64,000 nucleotides of DNA from NCBI RefSeq assembly GCF_039655745.1, contig NZ_JBBYXI010000003.1, positions 489,763 to 553,762 on the forward strand, written 5' to 3'. The notes under the pieces are model-generated. The model saw nothing but the letters and a program-made list of their open reading frames with translations. It searched no databases and had not been told where the DNA came from. The position numbers and the translations under genes were made by a program. The stretch comes from Hohaiivirga grylli (GTDB lineage: Bacteria; Pseudomonadota; Alphaproteobacteria; Rhizobiales; Beijerinckiaceae). This document shows, piece by piece, positions 26,171 through 34,490 of this stretch; position 1 is the first letter of the stretch, and every line of letters begins with the position of its first letter.

Positions 26171-26386
26171 TTATGCCTCAAAGGATTTAAGCAGCTCTTC
26201 GCTTGGAAGAGATGGGGTCTCCATAATGGCAGAAATACCAGATGCCCCAACAATAACGCCGCTTTTCAGATAAAAGTGACCGTCTTCAAAATAGGCAAAG
26301 TCAAGCTGGCTCGCAGCCTGAGGTCTGTAAACGATATACCAGATATGTTCTTGAGCTTCTGATGGGGCTTTCCAATGTGCTTCCAA
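26171..26386 (-). CDS. Small hypothetical protein, TTG start
   Basis: The 71-residue protein starts with TTG at 26386, 5 bases after a near-perfect ribosome site, GGGAGG, which is the main support for it being real. The sequence (EHIWYIVYRPQAASQLDFAYF, abbreviated, then GHFYLKSGVIVGASGIS) is soluble and well mixed, with normal codon use. I do not recognise a family. It lies alone on the minus strand between the IclR and MarR genes. Confidence 0.55.
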   Translation of the reverse strand: MEAHWKAPSEAQEHIWYIVYRPQAASQLDFAYFEDGHFYLKSGVIVGASGISAIMETPSLPSEELLKSFEA

Positions 26387-26696
26387 GTGAACCTCCCAAA
26401 TGGTTCATAGGAAACAAATAACTCAACCACTGGTTCCGTAAAATTTAGGAAAATATTCCATCCTGGGATTGGTGTTCAATCTCTCTGGGTTTCATTAAAT
26501 TTATATAATTGATATTTTAGTTGTTTGATCTTTAGGTTTTAGCTGTTTTTTCAGCAATTACATATTGTTTTTCTTGCAAAGTTTACAATAAAAGAAGCTA
26601 TATATTTCTGTCACCTCAATAAGGTGCTAACTGCCTCTCGGTTATAGCGAAATACCTACGTAAATAAACGAGAGCATTAAGTAAGACTGGTCGACA
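26387..26696. other. AT-rich intergenic region, 310 bases, upstream of the MarR gene
   Basis: It contains the presumed MarR promoter and two inverted repeats: CACCT/AGGTG at 26612-26625 and CTCTCGGTTA (26635-26644) against TAAACGAGAG (26665-26674), which match at 9 of 10 positions. The second ends 22 bases before the MarR ATG and may be an operator or mRNA leader structure. No gene is seen. Confidence 0.5.
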
Positions 26697-27149
26697 ATGA
26701 AAAGTACAAGTGGTCCTTATCTGACCTATAAACTGGAACTCATACAGACACAGGCTATCAAGGCGGCAGACCGTATCTATAAGAAAGATATTGGCTTAAG
26801 CCTCCGTGAAATCAGATTGTTGCGGTTTATCCATGATTACCCGAAGATTACAGCTACCGATCTGGTTGGGAAAATGGTCCTCGACAAGGCTCTTCTGTCG
26901 AAGAATATTGCAGTTCTTGAGAAGAAGGGGCTTATAAAGCGTGAAACCAGTTCACATGACAGTCGTGTTCAGTGCCTTTTTCTGACTGAGGATGGTGAAA
27001 AGGTCTGGCAGCAAGCAGAAATTATCGGACGCGGTCTGGAAAATATCACTTTTGGTTCTTTCTCTGATGAAGAGTGGGAAAATTTACACGCTAGTCTGGA
27101 TAAACTGATAGAACTGGTGAATAAGTGGCAGGCGTCACTGAAAAAATAG
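26697..27149 (+). CDS. MarR-family transcriptional regulator
   Basis: The 150-residue protein has the MarR winged-helix layout: dimer helices at both ends, the DNA-binding part YPKITATDLVGKMVLDKALL and SKNIAVLEKKGLIKRE, and the wing with DSRVQCLFLTEDGEKV. MarR proteins respond to phenolic or oxidative signals and often repress a neighbouring gene. The next gene, a small membrane protein, starts 27 bases downstream and is the likeliest partner in one transcript; the FAD monooxygenase at 27553-28731 is convergent. Confidence 0.92.
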   Translation: MKSTSGPYLTYKLELIQTQAIKAADRIYKKDIGLSLREIRLLRFIHDYPKITATDLVGKMVLDKALLSKNIAVLEKKGLIKRETSSHDSRVQCLFLTEDGEKVWQQAEIIGRGLENITFGSFSDEEWENLHASLDKLIELVNKWQASLKK

Positions 27150-27176
27150 TTATCCTCGACATGTAGGGAGATTTGA

Positions 27177-27542
27177 ATGAGCGATGAAATTCAGGATAAG
27201 AAAGAAAACCTGAAAATAAAGGAATATCGCTATCTTATACTCCTGATCATTTTTGCGATTTTTGTCTGGAGCTTTAAAGATTACTACGTCTATCTCCAGA
27301 CGAAGGAAGTGATGGCTGAAAAAGACAAAAAGATTGCAGAATTGAATCAAATAATAGCTGCAACACATTGTGTTTCTTTTAGAACTTCATATGAGCAGTC
27401 TGAGCAGGAATATCGCTCCCTGAGAAAAGACAAACAGGCAGATACCGAAGATAAAGTCGCATCTGACCCGCAGCTTCAGGCAAAATTTGCCGAAGTTCGC
27501 CAGCAGGGTGAGCTGTTCTTGAAATGTATGGGCCGCATGTAA
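27177..27542 (+). CDS. Single-pass membrane protein with coiled coil
   Basis: The 121-residue protein has a charged N-terminus, one membrane helix (residues about 19-36, YLILLIIFAIFVWSF) and then a charged, heptad-like region (EVMAEKDKKIAELNQII). It has two cysteines, near residues 64 and 117. No family is recognised. It follows the MarR gene closely with a ribosome site GTAGGGAG and ends inside its own terminator hairpin, so the pair looks like a two-gene transcript. Confidence 0.72.
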   Translation: MSDEIQDKKENLKIKEYRYLILLIIFAIFVWSFKDYYVYLQTKEVMAEKDKKIAELNQIIAATHCVSFRTSYEQSEQEYRSLRKDKQADTEDKVASDPQLQAKFAEVRQQGELFLKCMGRM

Positions 27543-27554
27543 GCGGCCCTTTTT
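27530..27554 (+). terminator. Terminator overlapping the stop of the membrane protein gene
   Basis: GGGCCGC (27530-27536), loop ATGTAA that includes the TAA stop, GCGGCCC (27543-27549), then TTTTT. It lies at the meeting point of convergent genes. Confidence 0.87.
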
Positions 27555-28731
27555 AGCCTTTATAGCCGTATAGCCAGTCGTAACGCTTGACCATGCCTGT
27601 TGGGCCGGAGCGGCTGATGACCATGTTGCGCGGCACGGCAATCAGGGCCGGAGCATGATAGATTTTACCATTGCGCTTTGAATTGTCCTGTACCTTGCGG
27701 GCCCGATCAATACGCTTGGCGTGGTAGCTTGCGAGAGCCTGCGTGATATTGTCGGGGGAGGCAGCCAGTTCCTGAACAATGCAGGCCGCGTCTTCAATAG
27801 CCAGAGCAGCGCCTTGTGCCAGAAATGGCAGTACTGGATGCACGGCATCGCCCAGAAGTGCGATGCGCCCTTGGAACATCTTCTGGGCTGTTACATAGGC
27901 TAAGGACCACAGGAGCCAGTCATTTTGACTGGAGAGGAGCTGTTTCAGTTCTGGGGCAATTGTTCCGTAACTTACTAAAAGATCAGATAACTTGCCGGGG
28001 GCCGTCCAGCCTTCAACGGGCTCTTTGCTTCTTTGAATGGCCACAATATTGGTCAGGCTGCCGTTTTTAATCGGGTAATGGACAACATGCCCATGAGTGC
28101 CAAGCCACAATCCGGTTTCATCACGTGGCAGCGATGCAGGCGCAAGCTGGCTGTCAATTGTTGTGCGCCAGGCGATATAGCCCTGATAAACAGGAGAGCG
28201 TGTATCGCCGATGACTTTACGGATGGTTGAGCGAACGCCATCAGCTCCAATCAGCATATCTGCCTGTAGATTTTCCAAGGCGCCGCCTGCTGTGGTTATG
28301 GCAACGCTAACACCAGTGTTGTCCTGGGTTGCGTTTGTAACTGTTCTGCCAACCAGTAGCTGAATGTTGGGGCGGGAGCGGACGGCATCAAGCAGGATGG
28401 TCTGGAGGTCAGCGCGATGAATAACCCAGTAAGGTGCCTGATAGGTGCTCTGCATATGATCACGCAGAGCAATCTCGCCGATACGGTTACCCGATTTCAT
28501 TGAGCGGATAACAACACGTGTCGGGTCTGAGGCTGCACGTTGCAGGGCTGGCCCCAGTCCTAAGGCAATAAGGATGCGACTTGCATTTGGAGATAACTGC
28601 AAGCCGGCTCCGACCTCGCTAAAGCCAGTGCTGCGCTCAATAAGCGTAATGCGGTGTCCGGCATTGGCGAGGGCCAGAGCAGAAGTCAAGCCACCAATAC
28701 CGGCACCAATAATGGCTATATGATGGGACAC
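27553..28731 (-). CDS. FAD-dependent aromatic-ring monooxygenase
   Basis: The 392-residue flavoprotein has the Rossmann GIGAGIGGLTSALALANAGH-type motif at residue 7 (IIGAGIGGLTSAL), the DG motif LIGADGVRSTIRKVIGD near residue 155 and the FAD ribityl motif RIALLGDAVHPVLPFLAQG near residue 285. This matches class A monooxygenases such as salicylate or 3-hydroxybenzoate hydroxylases. The aromatic substrate cannot be told from sequence. Its stop is near the MarR-gene pair, and its start is directly after the zinc-finger gene on the same strand (1 base between). Confidence 0.9.
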   Translation of the reverse strand: MSHHIAIIGAGIGGLTSALALANAGHRITLIERSTGFSEVGAGLQLSPNASRILIALGLGPALQRAASDPTRVVIRSMKSGNRIGEIALRDHMQSTYQAPYWVIHRADLQTILLDAVRSRPNIQLLVGRTVTNATQDNTGVSVAITTAGGALENLQADMLIGADGVRSTIRKVIGDTRSPVYQGYIAWRTTIDSQLAPASLPRDETGLWLGTHGHVVHYPIKNGSLTNIVAIQRSKEPVEGWTAPGKLSDLLVSYGTIAPELKQLLSSQNDWLLWSLAYVTAQKMFQGRIALLGDAVHPVLPFLAQGAALAIEDAACIVQELAASPDNITQALASYHAKRIDRARKVQDNSKRNGKIYHAPALIAVPRNMVISRSGPTGMVKRYDWLYGYKG

Positions 28732-28732
28732 G

Positions 28733-28990
28733 TCAGGCTGCTGCTGTCGAATCGATTTCTGTATAAAGACAGTCAGCCGGGTCTGCTGCGCCGTGTTTCA
28801 AGGATGGGTTATACTTGAAGAGGGTTGAGCAGTAGGGGCAAACGATTTCGTTTTCTGCACCCATATCAAGAAAGATATGAGGATGATCCAGTGGTGGCTT
28901 GGCGCCAATGCACATAAACTCCTTGTCACCAACCTGAATTGATGGGATGCCACGTTCATTCTGGAAGTGGGGAATACCGTTATGGGCCAT
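28733..28990 (-). CDS. CHCC zinc-finger domain protein
   Basis: The 85-residue protein carries the zf-CHCC pattern: EFMCIGAKPPLDHPHIFLDMG and, near residue 60, IVCPYCSTLFKYN. The domain is related to the zinc-binding part of the complex I subunit NDUFS6, and small free-standing versions are common in alphaproteobacteria. ATG 28990 is preferred over a longer form because the ribosome site GAGGT lies 6 bases before it. It is followed at once by the FAD monooxygenase gene. Confidence 0.87.
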   Translation of the reverse strand: MAHNGIPHFQNERGIPSIQVGDKEFMCIGAKPPLDHPHIFLDMGAENEIVCPYCSTLFKYNPSLKHGAADPADCLYTEIDSTAAA

Positions 28991-29182
28991 TGAATACCTC
29001 GATAACTTGTCCAAAAGGATATCTATCTGTTTGGGCGCAACATAATCAACTTGACGGCTCGCGCCTAGTGTCCGAATTGATGTAAAGCTATTTTTCTTGG
29101 ATTAAAATAACAATAGGGTCGATGCCGCACATTATTTTTATTGTGGCAGGACTTTAATTCAGAACGTAATTTCGGGATTACC

Positions 29183-29947
29183 ATGCAGTCTTTTTCTTCT
29201 AACGGCGTCTCAATTGCTTTTATGGACAGTCCTTCTGAACAAGGAAGGGGGGAGCCGATTCTGCTGATCCATGGTTTCGCATCCAATCATGCGGTGAACT
29301 GGGTTGATACCGGCTGGGTCAGTACTCTGAATAAAGCGGGTTATCGGGTTATCGCGCTTGATAATCGTGGTCATGGTCAGAGTGAAAAGCTTTATGATCC
29401 CGCAGATTATGCCTCGCAGCTGATGGCCGCTGACGCTGTTCGCCTGCTGGATTATCTTGATATCGAAGATGCTCATATCATGGGTTATTCGATGGGGGCT
29501 CGGATTACAGCCTATTTCGCTCTTCAATATCCGCACCGGGCCAGAACTGCGTTATTGGGCGGGCTGGGAAATCATCTCATCAACGGTGTTGGTTTGCCAC
29601 TTAGTATTGCTGAGGCGATGGAAGTGCCATCAGTGGATGTTCTGATAGACCCAATGCAGCGTATGTTCCGTTCATTTGCGGAACGGACAAAGAGCGATCT
29701 TCGTGCCCTTGCTGCGTGTATTCGTGGCTCTCGTCAGACAATGACACCCGATGAGGTTGCGCAAATAAAAACGCCAGTGCTGATCTCTGTTGGAACAAAA
29801 GATGATGTTGCTGGTTCGCCTCATGAACTGGCTGATTTATTCCCTAATGCGGAAGCATTGGATATTCCCGGCAGAGATCATAATCTGGCGGTTGGTGACA
29901 GGGTTCATAAACAAGGTGTTTTAGATTTTCTGGCACAATTCGGGTGA
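29183..29947 (+). CDS. Alpha/beta hydrolase
   Basis: The 254-residue protein has the canonical alpha/beta-hydrolase order: LLIHGFASNHAVNWVDTGW near residue 29 (oxyanion loop), ALDNRGHGQSE, the nucleophile elbow IMGYSMGARITAYFAL near residue 96 (GYSMG), and the C-terminal histidine in IPGRDHNLAVGD. Substrate unknown. ATG 29183 is used; a frame extension to 29141 has no support. It precedes cysE by 64 bases. Confidence 0.9.
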   Translation: MQSFSSNGVSIAFMDSPSEQGRGEPILLIHGFASNHAVNWVDTGWVSTLNKAGYRVIALDNRGHGQSEKLYDPADYASQLMAADAVRLLDYLDIEDAHIMGYSMGARITAYFALQYPHRARTALLGGLGNHLINGVGLPLSIAEAMEVPSVDVLIDPMQRMFRSFAERTKSDLRALAACIRGSRQTMTPDEVAQIKTPVLISVGTKDDVAGSPHELADLFPNAEALDIPGRDHNLAVGDRVHKQGVLDFLAQFG

Positions 29948-30011
29948 GTAAAAGTTGAATTATTTGAATCTGTTGTGATGAGAAGCTGAAGAGCTTAAAG
30001 TAAAGATTCAA

Positions 30012-30872
30012 GTGGCCGAAAAAATGGGTAGAATGGCTATGAAAAGTTCAGGCATACATCGCCAAGTCAAAAGCGATACCGTTGATCCTGTATGGGATCG
30101 GGTTCGCCAAGAAGCCGAACTGGTTGTCCATGATGAACCTGCTCTTGCCGGTTTTATCATGTCGTCCATTCTCAACCATGAAACGCTTGAAGCAGCAATT
30201 GCCCATCGTATTGCCAATCGTATTGGGCATGGGCCCATGCCGGCCGATATGATTGTTCATACCTATATGATGATGGTTGAAGATCAGCCCTCAATCAGTC
30301 TGGATATTCGGGCAGATATTACAGCTGTGGTTGAGCGTGATCCGGCCTGTAACCGTTTTATTGAGCCTGTTCTTTACTTCAAGGGGTTCCATGCAATCCA
30401 GACGCATCGTCTGGCCCACTGGCTCTGGGGTAAGGGCAGGATTGATTTTGCCCTTTATCTTCAAAGCCTCTCATCACAGGTGTTTCAGACGGATATTAAC
30501 CCGGCAGCCAGTATTGGCCGCGGCATATTTCTTGACCATGCGACCGGGGTTGTTGTTGGTGCAACTGCGGTTATCGGTGATAATGTCTCCATTCTTCAAA
30601 ATGTTACGCTGGGCGGAACAGGTAAGGAGAAGGGGGATCGACATCCTAAAATTGGCAGCGGTGTTCTGATTGGTGCGGGTGCCAAGGTTCTTGGAAATAT
30701 CACGGTTGGAAAATGTGCCCGTATTGCAGCGGGTTCTGTTGTTCTGACAGCCGTGCCTAACAACACAACAGTTGCTGGGGTGCCTGCGCGCGTTATCGGT
30801 GTAGCCGGTTGTGCAGAGCCTGCATTGAGTATGGACCAGCTTCTTGCCAGTCTTGAGTCAAGTAGCCTTTGA
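30012..30872 (+). CDS. cysE: Serine O-acetyltransferase
   Basis: The 286-residue enzyme makes O-acetylserine for cysteine synthesis. It has the N-terminal SATase helical domain (VWDRVRQEAELVVHDEPALAGF, abbreviated) and the left-handed beta-helix of hexapeptide repeats with the catalytic HATGVVVGATAVIGD and GGTGKEKGDRHPKIG loops. The start is GTG at 30012, with ATG 30024 or 30036 (MKSSGIH) as alternatives. It is followed by the DUF3126 gene, a pairing often seen in alphaproteobacteria. Confidence 0.95.
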   Translation: MAEKMGRMAMKSSGIHRQVKSDTVDPVWDRVRQEAELVVHDEPALAGFIMSSILNHETLEAAIAHRIANRIGHGPMPADMIVHTYMMMVEDQPSISLDIRADITAVVERDPACNRFIEPVLYFKGFHAIQTHRLAHWLWGKGRIDFALYLQSLSSQVFQTDINPAASIGRGIFLDHATGVVVGATAVIGDNVSILQNVTLGGTGKEKGDRHPKIGSGVLIGAGAKVLGNITVGKCARIAAGSVVLTAVPNNTTVAGVPARVIGVAGCAEPALSMDQLLASLESSSL

Positions 30873-30958
30873 AAAGTTGCCAATGAGTCATGGAGAGGGT
30901 TGATTAGCCCCTGTCCGCATGCCATTCCGTATGTTCATATATTTTAAGAGGTTTTAAG

Positions 30959-31171
30959 GTGGATAAAGCAGAACTTGCCAAAGTAGAACGTTACCTGCGC
31001 CAGACATTTGCTAACAGCAGTCTGAGTGTACGTGCCCGTCCGAAGAAAGATGATTCAGCCGAAGTTTATATCGGTGATGAGTTTATCGGTGTCCTGTTCC
31101 TTGATGATGAGGATGGTGACCGTTCCTACAATTTCACAATGGCGATTCTGGACACAGATCTGGACGACTAA
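30959..31171 (+). CDS. DUF3126-family protein
   Basis: The 70-residue acidic protein matches the DUF3126 family by its start (MDKAELAKVERYLRQTF) and its core YIGDEFIGVLFLDDEDGD. Function unknown. It begins with GTG, preceded by AAGAGGTTTTAAG as ribosome site. Position after cysE and before a gamma-carbonic-anhydrase-like gene suggests one transcript of three genes. Confidence 0.9.
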   Translation: MDKAELAKVERYLRQTFANSSLSVRARPKKDDSAEVYIGDEFIGVLFLDDEDGDRSYNFTMAILDTDLDD

Positions 31172-31204
31172 GTGAGATACCCCTGATTATCAGAGGGACT
31201 TATC

Positions 31205-31735
31205 ATGCCGATTTATGCGCTTGGAGAAGATACACCGATTTTGCCAGATAATGGTGAATTCTGGATTGCACCTGATGCGCAGGTAATGGGCAAAGTACGT
31301 TTGGCACCGGATACCAGCATATGGTTCGGTGCCATTTTACGTGGTGACAATGAGCTCATTGATATCGGTGAGGGCAGCAACATTCAGGATGGTGTGGTTA
31401 TCCATACTGATGTTGGCATTCCTTTCCAGGTTGGTAAGGGCTGCACGATTGGTCATCGCGCTATTCTGCATGGATGTCAGATTGGTGATAACACCCTGAT
31501 CGGGATGGGCGCGGTTATCTTAAATCAAGCCGTTATCGGGAAAAATTGCCTGGTTGGAGCGAATGCTCTTGTCACTGAGGGTAAGACCTTCCCGGATAAT
31601 TCACTGATTGTTGGCGCTCCAGCACGGGCCATTCGTGCTTTGACAGAAGACGAAGTCGCCAAGCTGGCAAAAGCCGCACAACGCTATGTGGCAAATTCAA
31701 AGCGCTTCAAAGCACAGCTTAAGGCGCAGCCATAA
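31205..31735 (+). CDS. Gamma-carbonic-anhydrase-family protein
   Basis: The 176-residue left-handed beta-helix protein has the Cam/YrdA metal-site pattern: GAILRGDNELIDIGEGSNIQ, VIHTD, and IGHRAILHGCQIG with the zinc histidines. It may hydrate CO2, but many YrdA-type proteins show little activity. It lies 33 bases after the DUF3126 gene on the same strand, with a ribosome site CAGAGGGAC. Confidence 0.92.
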   Translation: MPIYALGEDTPILPDNGEFWIAPDAQVMGKVRLAPDTSIWFGAILRGDNELIDIGEGSNIQDGVVIHTDVGIPFQVGKGCTIGHRAILHGCQIGDNTLIGMGAVILNQAVIGKNCLVGANALVTEGKTFPDNSLIVGAPARAIRALTEDEVAKLAKAAQRYVANSKRFKAQLKAQP

Positions 31736-31740
31736 AGAAA

Positions 31741-31758
31741 GGCCGCTTAAAAGCGGCC
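31741..31758 (-). terminator. Hairpin between convergent genes
   Basis: GGCCGCTT and AAGCGGCC are separated by two bases, so the likely loop is TTAAAA on a 6-bp GC stem. On the minus strand it is followed by TTTCTTT, fitting termination of the BTLCP gene; the plus-strand tail lacks a T-run. Confidence 0.6.
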
Positions 31759-31788
31759 CCAAGTTCGCGTTAAATCTCTTTACTGAAT

Positions 31789-32427
31789 TCAGTTCTTAGC
31801 AGTTGTGGTTGGGGAGGTAACACCACCCAGAGAAACCCACTGCTGATCAATATTGCCTTCCTGCTTGACGTAGACGTAATTTGTTTCGCCCCACGGCAGG
31901 ATAGCTGATGTCTTATTATCGAGGATATAGTCGCCCTGTGTGGTGCGAACCATAAGAACAGCGTGACCTTCACCTTCTTCGTCAAGAACAACAGTCATAC
32001 GCATGGCACGACGTGGAAGGCCCTGTTCTGCAAGAAGCTTACGCTTCAGGAGCTGGTAGTCTTCGCAGTCACCCTTGTTATCAGTTGGGAGGTCCCACTT
32101 ATCAGCAACACCCCAATGATCCATATCTGTGACAGGCTTAACATCACGGTTTACCTTGCGGTTTACCTGAACAAGCTGCTTCCAGATATTTGGTGTCATT
32201 GTGATGACTGCGGCTTCATTCGTATCTACTGCACATTCTTCTGCATGACGATTGCAAAAATCAACCCATGCTGAAACCGGCTTTGCCTTACGCCCATTGA
32301 CTTCGATAGACTCTGTTGGTGATGGCAGAGAGGCCATAACCTGTGCATTGGCGCTGAGCATTGCCATCATGGCAAATACGGCACCAAGTGCAGCTGTCTT
32401 CAAAGTGTATGTGACCAGGTTGGTCAT
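31789..32427 (-). CDS. Transglutaminase-like cysteine peptidase (BTLCP, LapG-type)
   Basis: The 212-residue exported protein has a signal peptide ending SANAQ and the papain-like triad of the bacterial transglutaminase-like cysteine proteinases: Cys in NKGDCEDYQLLKR, His in GEGHAVLMVRT and Asp in DYILDNKTS. In Pseudomonas LapG of this fold cleaves an adhesin in the periplasm under c-di-GMP control through LapD; neither LapD nor an adhesin is seen here. ATG 32427 is chosen because AGGAAG lies 7 bases before it. Confidence 0.88.
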   Translation of the reverse strand: MTNLVTYTLKTAALGAVFAMMAMLSANAQVMASLPSPTESIEVNGRKAKPVSAWVDFCNRHAEECAVDTNEAAVITMTPNIWKQLVQVNRKVNRDVKPVTDMDHWGVADKWDLPTDNKGDCEDYQLLKRKLLAEQGLPRRAMRMTVVLDEEGEGHAVLMVRTTQGDYILDNKTSAILPWGETNYVYVKQEGNIDQQWVSLGGVTSPTTTAKN

Positions 32428-32675
32428 CGGCGGCTTCCTGAACAAAGAATTAACAAATCGTTAACGGACATTGCCAGTTCATGGTTCCGTGCTCAAGTCG
32501 GAAGTTAAAAAAAGGTTAACGGCGCAACGGGTGTGAATTAACGCTCTGTTCGGAGTTCTTTGGAATTTTCTAATGCATTGATTAAAATGGGATTTTATTT
32601 ATTTTTGAGAGATGATTTGTGCCGTGGAGGTAATAAGATATAGTCTTTCACACAATTCACTCATCTGAAAAAAGC

Positions 32676-33485
32676 ATGACACAATCACCTGATATGCAGA
32701 AAACGCACCAGCCGATTATTAACCTTCCATGGATTGTGACGGCACTGATATTCTCGTTTATTGCCATTCATCTATGGCGGGGCTGGTTCCTTACACCTGC
32801 AGAAGATGGATTATTTCAGTTTGAGTATGCTCTTGTTCCGGCGCGGCTGAGCATTGCTTACCTGACGGATGGCTTGCAGGCGGTTGTTGCTGCCATTCAG
32901 GAAAGTGGGGATGCTGATACGTATTTGCAGCTTTCCCTCGTGCAGCAGATCATGGGTGAGGGAAGTGTCAGATTAGAAACCCTTCTGACGCATACATTCC
33001 TACATGGCTCCTGGCTTCACTTGGGTTTTAATGCAATTTGGTTTGCGGCATTTGGGGCTCCGCTGGCACGGCGGTGGGGAACCGTTTGGTTTATTATCTT
33101 TTGCATTCTGACAGCCTTGACTGGCGCGTTATTTCATTACCTGTCGCAACCCTATAGCGTTATTCCAACGATTGGGGCTTCTGGTGTCGTCTCTGGTATG
33201 TTTGGGGCGGCTGCATGGTATGTTTTTGATCGTAATGACAGCGGATATGTCAGTGAAAGTGTTTCATACAATAGACGGCTTAACTTATCAGAGCTTGTCC
33301 ATCACCGAACAGCTTTAGCCTTTACCGGATTCTGGCTGGTTGGGAACTATTTCTTCGCGCAGTTTGCCGGGGAGCTTGTTGGTGAACATTCAACGATTGC
33401 GTGGCAGGCGCACGTTGGTGGTTTTATTGGCGGGTTTTTGTTTTTTCCCCTTCTTGATGATCATATACGAAAAGCTGAGAGTTAA
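32676..33485 (+). CDS. Rhomboid-family intramembrane serine protease
   Basis: The 269-residue membrane protein has the rhomboid pattern: a long first loop with LLTHTFLHGSWLHLGFNAIWF, the catalytic serine in TIGASGVVSGMFGA (Ser169) and the catalytic histidine in WQAHVGGFIGGFL (His246). Six or seven helices are predicted. Rhomboids cleave membrane proteins within the bilayer; the substrate is unknown. The gene is followed by the CBS protein on the same strand, 114 bases downstream. Confidence 0.93.
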   Translation: MTQSPDMQKTHQPIINLPWIVTALIFSFIAIHLWRGWFLTPAEDGLFQFEYALVPARLSIAYLTDGLQAVVAAIQESGDADTYLQLSLVQQIMGEGSVRLETLLTHTFLHGSWLHLGFNAIWFAAFGAPLARRWGTVWFIIFCILTALTGALFHYLSQPYSVIPTIGASGVVSGMFGAAAWYVFDRNDSGYVSESVSYNRRLNLSELVHHRTALAFTGFWLVGNYFFAQFAGELVGEHSTIAWQAHVGGFIGGFLFFPLLDDHIRKAES

Positions 33486-33599
33486 TCGTTTCATTTTTGT
33501 GCTGTTCTATATCTATGCCCTTTTCTCTACTGAAGGGCGCTACAGTTCCTAAAGAGCCACTAATTATTGAAAATGATTTGGGGGCGGGAGGAACGTGCA

Positions 33600-34055
33600 A
33601 TGAATGTGGAACAAATCCTGCGTAATAAAGGGTCTCGGGTTATTACAATCCGGCCGCAACTGACGCTGACTGATGCCGCAGCTGCTCTAGGCTTGCACCA
33701 TATTGGTGCTTTGGTTGTTAGTGATGAGAGTGACCCAATCCTGGGGATTTTATCTGAACGTGATATTGTGAAGGCGATAGCAGCGCGTGGTAGTCATGCC
33801 TTATCGGAGACGGTTGCTGCTAATATGACGAAGGATGTCATTGTCTGTACAGGTGAGGCCACGCTTATTGATATTCTTGAGCTAATGACGAATAAAAAAT
33901 TCAGACATATGCCAGTCATCGAAAACGAGAGGCTTATAGGTCTTATCTCACAAGGTGATATCGTCAAATACCGCATGGCCCAGATTGAGGCTGAGCACGA
34001 TGAGATGATTGATTACATCACGACAGCTGGTGAGAAACATGTCTCACCCTCATAA
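33600..34055 (+). CDS. Tandem CBS-domain protein
   Basis: The 151-residue protein consists of two CBS domains: residues about 8-65 (TIRPQLTLTDAAAALGLHHI, ending GILSERDIVKAIA) and 75-130 (HMPVIENERLIGLISQGDIVKYRM). Pairs of this kind bind adenosine nucleotides and act as regulators. The start is ATG 33600, directly preceded by the strong site GGGAGGAA. It converges on hisI with 18 bases between the stops. Confidence 0.93.
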   Translation: MNVEQILRNKGSRVITIRPQLTLTDAAAALGLHHIGALVVSDESDPILGILSERDIVKAIAARGSHALSETVAANMTKDVIVCTGEATLIDILELMTNKKFRHMPVIENERLIGLISQGDIVKYRMAQIEAEHDEMIDYITTAGEKHVSPS

Positions 34056-34073
34056 GGTAACGCAGCTGATAAC

Positions 34074-34490
34074 TTATTTACTGTTCTGTACCAGTTTCAG
34101 AGTTCCGTCTGAGAGCTGGACAGAGCGGTAGAAGCAGGAGAGGCGGCCCGTATGGCAACAGCCGCCGTCGCCTCCAACAGTTACGCGTAGTTCTAGGGCG
34201 TCCTGATCGCAGTCTGTGCGCATTTCAACCAATGTCTGTATCTGGCCACTTGTCGCGCCCTTATGCCAAAGCTCCTGCCGTGAGCGTGACCAATACCAGA
34301 CAGTGCCTGTGTCGAGGGTCTTGCGCAGTGCTTCGGCATTCATATACGCAACCATTAAAAGCTGGTTTGTATGTGCATCAATGGTTACGCAGGTAATCAG
34401 GCCATTGGTATCAAAGCGAGGGGCAAAAACAGTGCCTTCTTCAAGTTCTGATTTGGAAGAAAGAACCGGAAAAGCATTAGGGGCTGTCAT
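34074..34490 (-). CDS. hisI: Phosphoribosyl-AMP cyclohydrolase
   Basis: The 138-residue enzyme performs the third step of histidine synthesis, opening the adenine ring of PR-AMP. The metal-binding cysteine and aspartate motifs are plain: RTDCDQDALELRV and GGCCHTGRLSCFYR. It is the stand-alone form without the HisE pyrophosphatase. It begins inside the end of folE with a 4-base ATGA overlap, so the two are translationally coupled although they serve different pathways; both handle purine-ring opening. Confidence 0.95.
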   Translation of the reverse strand: MTAPNAFPVLSSKSELEEGTVFAPRFDTNGLITCVTIDAHTNQLLMVAYMNAEALRKTLDTGTVWYWSRSRQELWHKGATSGQIQTLVEMRTDCDQDALELRVTVGGDGGCCHTGRLSCFYRSVQLSDGTLKLVQNSK

